Shown here one piece after another: positions 58,272 to 64,000 of a DNA stretch of 64,000 nucleotides; position 1 is the stretch's first letter, and every line of letters starts with the position of its first letter. Position numbers and translations under genes: made by a program. Origin of the DNA: an uncultured Psychromonas sp. (GTDB lineage: Bacteria > Pseudomonadota > Gammaproteobacteria > Enterobacterales > Psychromonadaceae); NCBI RefSeq assembly GCF_947489755.1, contig NZ_CANLFB010000019.1:1-64000 (forward strand). The letters are read 5' to 3'. The notes under the pieces are model-generated. The model did no database searches and had not been told where the DNA came from. It saw only the letters and a program-made list of their open reading frames with translations.

Positions 58272-59315
58272 ATGGGGTTTATAAAGCAGCACCAAGGCAG
58301 TACCGTCTCTGCACTAGAAAGGTGCAAATCATTTACTTTTGATGTCAATCAACAAGCAGAAAGCCTAATACAATGGGAGCAACGCTATAATCAACACAGT
58401 AGTGGCACATTCAGCGGTTATTTAGATGAATTGAAGTTAGGAGGCATTCATTTCTTTGAAGAATTCACTAACCGCACATTACAACAACAGTGCTGTGTGA
58501 AACACGACAATCTATGGCTTGGTTTTTCATTGCAACCGCAAAGACCGAAAATTAATAACAGTGGGATAGTCGAAGGGCAATTAATGACGCGTCCTTCTGG
58601 TATTGAATTTGAATTAATAACACCACCAGATTTTCATATTTATGGCCTTGTGATTAATAAAAAGAGTATTAGTGAGGAGATGATTGGAGGAGATTACGAT
58701 CTATGGCAAAACCAAAGCCATACCATGCAGGCTTCACGACCTAATCATTATGTGAGTTATGAGTTAGCCAAGTTGATTAGTTTATTGTTGAATAATAATA
58801 ACTCACCGATGGGAAGTCATAGTGTTTTCGGCGATGAAAACCCTGCTCGATTAGCCAGATTAACGCCACTTATTACGTCTAAAGTAGCGGATTTATTGGC
58901 ACAAACAGAATATGGCTTTGATGAAGTGAAAGTAACACAACAAACCACTCAAAGAGTGATTGCTGATATTACTCATTACATTAAAGAAACCAATAACTAC
59001 CCTCTCACTATCACCGAATTGTGCCAAATAACCAAGGTCAGTCGACGCGCACTGCAATATTGTTTTGAACAAGGCTTTGGCATGTCACCCATTCAATACA
59101 TAAGAGATTGTCGTCTCAATGAAATCAGACGTCTTTTATTAAATGCAGATAATGAACTTGGTATTGCAGACCTTGCGCTGGATTTTGGTTTTTTTCATAT
59201 AGGCACATTCAATGCACAATATAAAAATTTATTCGGAGAAACACCGACACAAACTATTAAACGTTCAGAGACTTACCAAAATATAATTATTCACCAAGAT
59301 AATGCTAAAAAATAA
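58272..59315 (+). CDS. eutR: AraC-family regulator, EutR-like
   Basis: Protein of 347 aa, the length of E. coli EutR (350), which activates ethanolamine genes when both ethanolamine and adenosylcobalamin are present. The N-terminal effector region is followed by two AraC helix-turn-helix motifs (about 235-335): LTITELCQITKVSRRALQYCFEQGFGMSPIQYIRDCRLNEIRR, then IADLALDFGFFHIGTFNAQYKNLFGETP. The divergent position next to eutB supports the assignment. AAGGCGG precedes the ATG. The 175-base gap to eutB must hold the regulated promoter. Confidence 0.85.
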   Translation: MGFIKQHQGSTVSALERCKSFTFDVNQQAESLIQWEQRYNQHSSGTFSGYLDELKLGGIHFFEEFTNRTLQQQCCVKHDNLWLGFSLQPQRPKINNSGIVEGQLMTRPSGIEFELITPPDFHIYGLVINKKSISEEMIGGDYDLWQNQSHTMQASRPNHYVSYELAKLISLLLNNNNSPMGSHSVFGDENPARLARLTPLITSKVADLLAQTEYGFDEVKVTQQTTQRVIADITHYIKETNNYPLTITELCQITKVSRRALQYCFEQGFGMSPIQYIRDCRLNEIRRLLLNADNELGIADLALDFGFFHIGTFNAQYKNLFGETPTQTIKRSETYQNIIIHQDNAKK

Positions 59316-59430
59316 GACTCAAGTAATAATGAAAAATATTAGATCTGTCACTTGTTACAATAATTGCATTCTTTAATCTGACTTGCTTATGATATTATGA
59401 CTGTTCTTTTACCGATTATAAGTTGTCACT

Positions 59431-59862
59431 ATGCCCCATCCATTACTCGCGCGAGCAATCGATATTTGTGAGTCTAACAATGTACGCTTTACAGCCGTTC
59501 GCCAGCAGGTATTTACTTTGATGGCAGAGCATAAAGGCGCGATTACAGCTTATGAATTATTAGAGCAATTACAAAAATCCGATAGCAAAGCAAAGCCTCC
59601 AACTATTTATCGTGCTCTTGATTTTTTATTAGATAATCATTTCATTCATCGTATAGAGTCATTGAACTCTTATCTGATGTGTTGCCACCTAGGTTGTGAA
59701 CACCCGATGCAATTATTGATTTGTGATAAATGTAAGCGAGTGATTGAACTCAGTGATCCTATTATCGATGAAGCATTCTCAACAAAAGCTTCTCAATTTG
59801 GCTTTAAGATAACAAACAAAGTATTAGAAGCACATGGTGTTTGCGACAGATGTATTGCGTAA
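59431..59862 (+). CDS. zur: zinc uptake regulator Zur (Fur family)
   Basis: Fur-family repressor of 143 aa. The winged-helix domain (1 to about 85) includes RFTAVRQQVFTLM and KPPTIYRALDFLLDNHFIHRIESLNSYLMCCH. The C-terminal dimerisation and metal domain has CHLGCEHPMQLLICDKCKRVIEL and a final CDRC, giving the structural zinc CxxC pairs. This pattern (LICDKC..VIEL) fits Zur rather than Fur, which carries an HHDH motif. It should repress zinc uptake and ribosomal paralogue genes, none of which is in the window. Confidence 0.9.
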   Translation: MPHPLLARAIDICESNNVRFTAVRQQVFTLMAEHKGAITAYELLEQLQKSDSKAKPPTIYRALDFLLDNHFIHRIESLNSYLMCCHLGCEHPMQLLICDKCKRVIELSDPIIDEAFSTKASQFGFKITNKVLEAHGVCDRCIA

Positions 59863-60363
59863 TAAATGAAAAAGTAATCCTCACTTAATAAAAAGTCAGT
59901 AATAGATAATGAAGGTTGTATCGTTCAACATTTTTCACCTTCATTTTTATTCTTTCACATAACCTTCTCAAACTCACTTTTCAAAAAAGTATTGAAAAAG
60001 CAGATTAAAATCATTTCAAACAGTAACCATTGCTCTCATTACTAATTCAAGATTCAATCGAAACATCTTATTTCTGAACATATGACCAACAAGCATATCA
60101 AAGATAGTGCTCAATACGGTTATGAAAGGTGCTGGTAGGAAATGATTAAAAAATAGTAGTAGAAAAATGAAGTCAGTATAAATAAAAGAAGTTATCAACT
60201 TATATAACGCTATTATCGGTTATACCGTTGTGATTTTAGACACCTTTATAAAAGATTAAAGTAGTACACCAGCTCTCGCTCAATCAACACAAACTAAGCA
60301 TAACGTTCCTATTACTCGATGTAGTAACGCTATACATTGCGCCCCATTGTCTCAAAATACAGG
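59863..60363. other. long intergenic region between zur and polA
   Basis: About 500 bases without a convincing gene. In enterobacteria and vibrios the small RNA Spot 42 lies next to polA; no stretch resembling its conserved 5' part was found here on either strand by eye. Confidence 0.4.
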
Positions 60364-60400
60364 CAAAAAAAGCCCCCAATATACGGAAATATATTGAGGG
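60364..60400 (-). terminator. intrinsic terminator after polA
   Basis: On the minus strand CCCTCAATATA and TATATTGGGGG pair around a short loop, with one wobble or mismatch, and end in seven T. It lies about 92 bases past the polA stop. Confidence 0.85.
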
Positions 60401-60491
60401 AAACAGGGAAGAGATCATGAAATATCTTCAACTGGTTAGTCATTTGATATTTCATTTAGTTCATAAATTATATAACAAATAATTTATAAAC

Positions 60492-63290
60492 TTAATGCGC
60501 TTCATCCCAATTATTACCAACATCTGCGTCAGCAATTAATGGCACATCTAGATCAGCTGCATTCGCCATAATGGCTTGAATCTCTTTTGTATACTCTTCG
60601 ACACATTCTTCTTTAATGGCAAAGACTAATTCATCGTGTACTTGCATGAGTATTTGAACGCTACCTTGTGGCTGTTGTTTCACCCAAGCTGCCATATCGA
60701 TCATCGCTTTTTTAATGATATCCGCAGCAGTACCTTGCATTGGTGCATTGATCGCTGCGCGTTCTGCCGCTTTCTTCAGCATACCGTTTTTAGCATTGAT
60801 ATTAGGTAACTGTAAGCGACGTCCAAAGATAGTCTCTACATAGGCTTTTTCATTCGCTAACAAACGCGTATCTTCCATGTATGTTAATACTGCTGGGTAG
60901 CGACTAAAGTAACGATCCATGTAAGTTTGTGCTTCTTGACGACCAATATTTAACTGTTTTGCTAAGCCGAATGCGCTCATACCGTAAATCAAACCAAAGT
61001 TAATCGCTTTAGCACTACGACGCTGATCAACTGTCACTTCATCAAGTGATACAGAGAATACTTCAGCAGCAGTTGCCTTATGGATATCTTTACCTGTTGA
61101 GAAAGCCGTTAATAGACCGTCATCTTGAGACAAATGCGCCATAATACGTAATTCAATTTGGCTGTAATCGGCAGCGACAATTTTATATCCTGGTTGTGCA
61201 ATAAACGCTTGGCGAATACGACGACCTTCTGCACTACGGATTGGAATATTTTGTAAATTTGGATCGCTTGATGATAGACGACCAGTCACAGTGACCGCTT
61301 GATGGTATGAAGTATGTAGACGACCAGTATCTGCATTAACCATTAACGGTAATTTATCAGTATAAGTCGATTTTAATTTACTTAAACCACGGTGCTCAAT
61401 AATCAACTTAGGTAACGGGTAAGTTAACGCTAACTCTTGAAGTACTTCTTCTGCTGTAGAAGGGGCACCTTTAGGTGTTTTCTTAATGACAGGAATATTG
61501 AGTTCTTCAAATAAAATAGTCTGTAATTGCTTCGGTGAACTCAAATTAAAAGGTTTACCAGCTTCTTCATAAGCTAATTCTTCTAACTCTAATAAGCGTT
61601 TTGCAATTTCAACACTTTGAACACCCAGTAATTTACTATCAATTTCTACACCACCTCTTTCTATGTCAGATAAGACAGTTAATAACGGTATTTCTATTTC
61701 ATCTAATACCTTCAATAACTCAGGTATTTCTTTTAAGCGCGCTTGTAACTCAAGATGTAAACGCAACGTAATATCTGCATCTTCAGCTGCATAAGGAGCC
61801 GCTTCTTTAATCGCTATTTGATTAAAAGTCAGTTGCTTCTTACCTTTACCGGCAATATCTTCAAAGCTGATACATTTATGGCCTAGATATTTTAACGCTA
61901 AGGTATCCATATCATGCTTACCGGTACTATCTAATACATACGATTCCAGCATAGTGTCAAAAGCGATACCGCCTAATGTAATACCATGGTTAAGTAAAAC
62001 ACTGCGATCGTATTTAAGATTTTGACCTACTTTTTTATGTTCATCTGACGTCAACAAAGGCGTTAGTAGCTCAAGTGTCTCAGTAAAATCTAATTGTGTA
62101 GGTGCATCAATGTAATCATGCATTAACGGTAAGTAAGCGGCTTCAATAACAGGCGCGGCTTCTTCACCTACATTAGTCTGAATAGCAAAAGATAAACCAA
62201 CGATTTTAGCTTGCATGTAATCTAAGCTGGTTGTTTCAGTATCAAAAGCGAATACGTCTGCTTGCTTTAATTTTTTAATCCACTGTAATAATTGGCCTTT
62301 TGTATAAATCGTTTTATAACTATCACGATCTACCATTGATTTAGCGGCTTCTATAGGCGCAACAAACTGCCCTTCTTGAGATGAAGAAGCTTTAGCGACT
62401 AAATTATCACCTGCTAATAATGATGCTAACCAACGTTTAAACTCTAATTTTCCAAATAGTTTAATTAGCTCATCAGTATCTTGCGCAGAAGGTTTAAAAT
62501 CTTCATAACCTTGGTCTAATTCAACATCTAATTTAATGGTAGCCAATAAGTAAGACAAACGTGCCATTGCTTCATTATCTGCCATCTTTTTAGCCATGGT
62601 TTTACTACCACGGAAACCTAAATCAGCTAATTTATCTAAGTTTTCATAGATGCTATCCATGTTACCTAAACCTTGTAACATAGCTAATGCGGTCTTTTCA
62701 CCGACACCTGGTACACCAGGAATATTATCGACCTTATCACCCATTAATGCTAAATAATCGATGATCATTTCAGGTGGAATACCAAATTTTTCTTTAACGC
62801 CTTCAACATCTAAAGTGGTATTAGTCATGGTGTTAATTAAGAAGGTATGTTCATCAACTAATTGCGCCATATCTTTATCACCAGTACTGATCAGGGTCTT
62901 AACCCCCATCTTACTCGCCTGTAACGCTAAGGTACCGATCACGTCATCCGCTTCAACACCCGGAATAGTTAAAATAGGTAAGCCCATTGCTTTGATAACG
63001 GCATGTAATGGTTCTATTTGGCTACGTAAATCATCAGGCATACTCGGACGATTCGCTTTGTATTCACCGTACATATCATCACGGAAGGTTTTTCCTTTTG
63101 CATCAAACACAACCACAATATGCGTTGGACTAAATTGCTTTAACAGGCTTTGTAGCATATTCACTACGCCGTACACAGCCCCTGTTGCTTCACCCGCAGA
63201 GTTGGTTAAATGTGGAGGAGAAAAAAAAGCACGGTACAAATACGAGGAACCGTCAACAAGCACAAAAGGATTTTCAGGAACTACAGCCAT
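60492..63290 (-). CDS. polA: DNA polymerase I
   Basis: Removes RNA primers and fills gaps in replication and repair. The 5'-3' exonuclease domain (1 to about 290) has [12 protein letters not shown] and [18 protein letters not shown]. The 3'-5' proofreading domain (about 325-520) keeps its metal residues in FDTETTSLD, so it looks active. The polymerase domain has [16 protein letters not shown] (motif A), [21 protein letters not shown] (O-helix) and QVHDELVF (motif C). Length is 932 aa against 928 in E. coli. It is monocistronic with its own terminator. Confidence 0.98.
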   Translation of the reverse strand: MAVVPENPFVLVDGSSYLYRAFFSPPHLTNSAGEATGAVYGVVNMLQSLLKQFSPTHIVVVFDAKGKTFRDDMYGEYKANRPSMPDDLRSQIEPLHAVIKAMGLPILTIPGVEADDVIGTLALQASKMGVKTLISTGDKDMAQLVDEHTFLINTMTNTTLDVEGVKEKFGIPPEMIIDYLALMGDKVDNIPGVPGVGEKTALAMLQGLGNMDSIYENLDKLADLGFRGSKTMAKKMADNEAMARLSYLLATIKLDVELDQGYEDFKPSAQDTDELIKLFGKLEFKRWLASLLAGDNLVAKASSSQEGQFVAPIEAAKSMVDRDSYKTIYTKGQLLQWIKKLKQADVFAFDTETTSLDYMQAKIVGLSFAIQTNVGEEAAPVIEAAYLPLMHDYIDAPTQLDFTETLELLTPLLTSDEHKKVGQNLKYDRSVLLNHGITLGGIAFDTMLESYVLDSTGKHDMDTLALKYLGHKCISFEDIAGKGKKQLTFNQIAIKEAAPYAAEDADITLRLHLELQARLKEIPELLKVLDEIEIPLLTVLSDIERGGVEIDSKLLGVQSVEIAKRLLELEELAYEEAGKPFNLSSPKQLQTILFEELNIPVIKKTPKGAPSTAEEVLQELALTYPLPKLIIEHRGLSKLKSTYTDKLPLMVNADTGRLHTSYHQAVTVTGRLSSSDPNLQNIPIRSAEGRRIRQAFIAQPGYKIVAADYSQIELRIMAHLSQDDGLLTAFSTGKDIHKATAAEVFSVSLDEVTVDQRRSAKAINFGLIYGMSAFGLAKQLNIGRQEAQTYMDRYFSRYPAVLTYMEDTRLLANEKAYVETIFGRRLQLPNINAKNGMLKKAAERAAINAPMQGTAADIIKKAMIDMAAWVKQQPQGSVQILMQVHDELVFAIKEECVEEYTKEIQAIMANAADLDVPLIADADVGNNWDEAH

Positions 63291-63613
63291 AGATTAACTA
63301 CCAATCAGATAAAATTGGTACATAGTATACCTACACGCCATAAAATTGTGATCACGTTTTATTATATTGTCGAAGTGAAGTAAAAATTAGAGGTTAATAG
63401 TGCGGATTGATAGCGAGGGTATCAATCTCATTAGAACTTAAAAATTAAGCAATTAATCTCCCCTAAATAAAGAGACAAAAGGTAAGTGGCCATTCACTTT
63501 CAATGTATAACTCTCTGTGGATAACTCTGTTAATGAATTTACTTAAAATTTGAGGCAGAACAATAAACAATAAATACCTTTTATTTTTCAAAAAGATACA
63601 ATCAAAAATAAAA
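63291..63613. other. intergenic region upstream of polA
   Basis: No gene seen in this AT-rich stretch between polA and the terminator of the right-edge gene; it should hold the polA promoter. Confidence 0.4.
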
Positions 63614-63648
63614 CGCAAAAAGCACATTCAATACATTATTGAATGTGC
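63614..63648 (-). terminator. intrinsic terminator after the right-edge gene
   Basis: Perfect 11-bp stem GCACATTCAAT with ATTGAATGTGC and a 5-base loop, followed by five T on the minus strand. Confidence 0.88.
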
Positions 63649-63674
63649 ATAACAAATATAAAAATTACCTAGTT

Positions 63675-64000
63675 TAGTTTATATTAGCTCGTGTAATGGC
63701 CAACAGGGTTCGCATACATTTTTAATACTGTATCCTGTAATTCTGGCTTAATCGCTTGAATACGGGCTTTAAATGCTTCGATATCTTGTACTGGAATATT
63801 ATCGACATCTTGCTCAGCCGCGATGAGGTTAGAAGGATGTAAAAAGTAATTTTGATAAATTTGGCTATCAATTTCTTCAGCAACTTGATCCGCATTTTCA
63901 AATGCGCCGCTTAGAGGTTTACCAAAGGCAACATGGACATGACCTTTTTTACCGATAATACCACTGACAATACTTTCAATATCTTCGAATTCAGATTTTT
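63675..64000 (-). CDS. probable acyltransferase (PlsC-like), 3' part, cut by window edge
   Basis: Only the last 108 codons are in the window; the gene continues past 64000. The segment GKKGHVHVAFGKPLSG resembles the fourth conserved block of glycerolipid acyltransferases (V.V.FG.P), followed by an acidic helical tail. A PlsC-like acyltransferase next to polA is common in marine gammaproteobacteria, from memory. The frame as read ends with a Cys-Met-Arg-Thr tail at 63675. Shifting by one base near 63717-63723 would instead give an end MYANPVGHYTS at 63685, which looks more natural; a one-base error or recent frameshift is possible. Confidence 0.6.

Noticed and set aside
60016-60198. 60-codon open frame between zur and polA
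   Set aside because: Hydrophobic, AT-driven composition, no ribosome site and no recognisable family.
59863-60491. Spot 42 small RNA (spf) beside polA
   Set aside because: No stretch resembling the conserved Spot 42 5' region was found on either strand; only a polA terminator is visible.
1-64000. CRISPR array, prophage or complete insertion sequence
   Set aside because: No spaced direct-repeat array, phage structural gene, integrase or transposase was found.

Overview
The window reads as a chromosomal segment of a cold-adapted marine gammaproteobacterium, most likely Psychromonas or a close relative (inference from low GC, gene order and gene content; no marker gene was aligned). Several blocks keep the enterobacterial order: yheS/yheV/slyD, bioH/comF/nfuA, yibN-grxC-secB-gpsA facing gpmI-envC-yibQ, and norR facing norVW. 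A PL7 alginate lyase, a BCCT transporter and a TAXI-TRAP transporter fit a marine, seaweed-associated life.

Layout. 1-5.7 kb: a stable-RNA-type promoter firing off the left edge, a secreted alginate lyase lipoprotein, ppnP, the ABC-F factor yheS, yheV-slyD, and a pair of small proteins, one of which looks like a minimal flagellar-axial protein. 5.7-13.2 kb: bioH, comF, nfuA, a YjeH-type exporter, deaD with a long structured leader, and glmU. 13.3-18.6 kb: a polar amino-acid ABC importer, nadE and asd. 18.6-27.1 kb: gpsA-secB-grxC-yibN against gpmI-envC-yibQ-panM, then a DUF4136-type lipoprotein and dusA.

27.3-32.8 kb is an accessory island: an AAA/DUF4143 ATPase behind a repeat array, a cloverleaf-like inverted repeat, an unrecognised protein with two C-terminal membrane helices, and a coupled XRE-ImmA/IrrE plus PIN-domain pair with a near-consensus promoter that should give a leaderless mRNA. 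33.1-44.6 kb is a catabolic block: BCCT transporter, fused TRAP permease with TAXI binding protein, a divergent LysR regulator, BKACE (DUF849) coupled to a class III aminotransferase, and D-serine dehydratase. Together they suggest uptake and breakdown of an amino or quaternary-ammonium organic acid that cannot be named from sequence. Several short repeats lie between these genes.

44.8-49.8 kb is a nitric-oxide detoxification locus: cupin, norW, norV, a sigma-54 promoter, three NorR sites, norR. 50.2-54.1 kb: a 5'-nucleotidase lipoprotein, and a chemoreceptor overlapping a thioredoxin-like protein gene. 54.4-59.3 kb: a compact ethanolamine system without microcompartment genes (permease, eutBC, EutR-like regulator). 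59.4-64 kb: zur, polA, and the 3' part of a probable acyltransferase gene cut by the right edge.

Starts were moved downstream where a Shine-Dalgarno sequence, leader or family length favoured it (grxC, yibQ, envC, ABC ATPase and permease, XRE-ImmA, TRAP permease, LysR, aminotransferase, BKACE, dsdA, norR, eutC).
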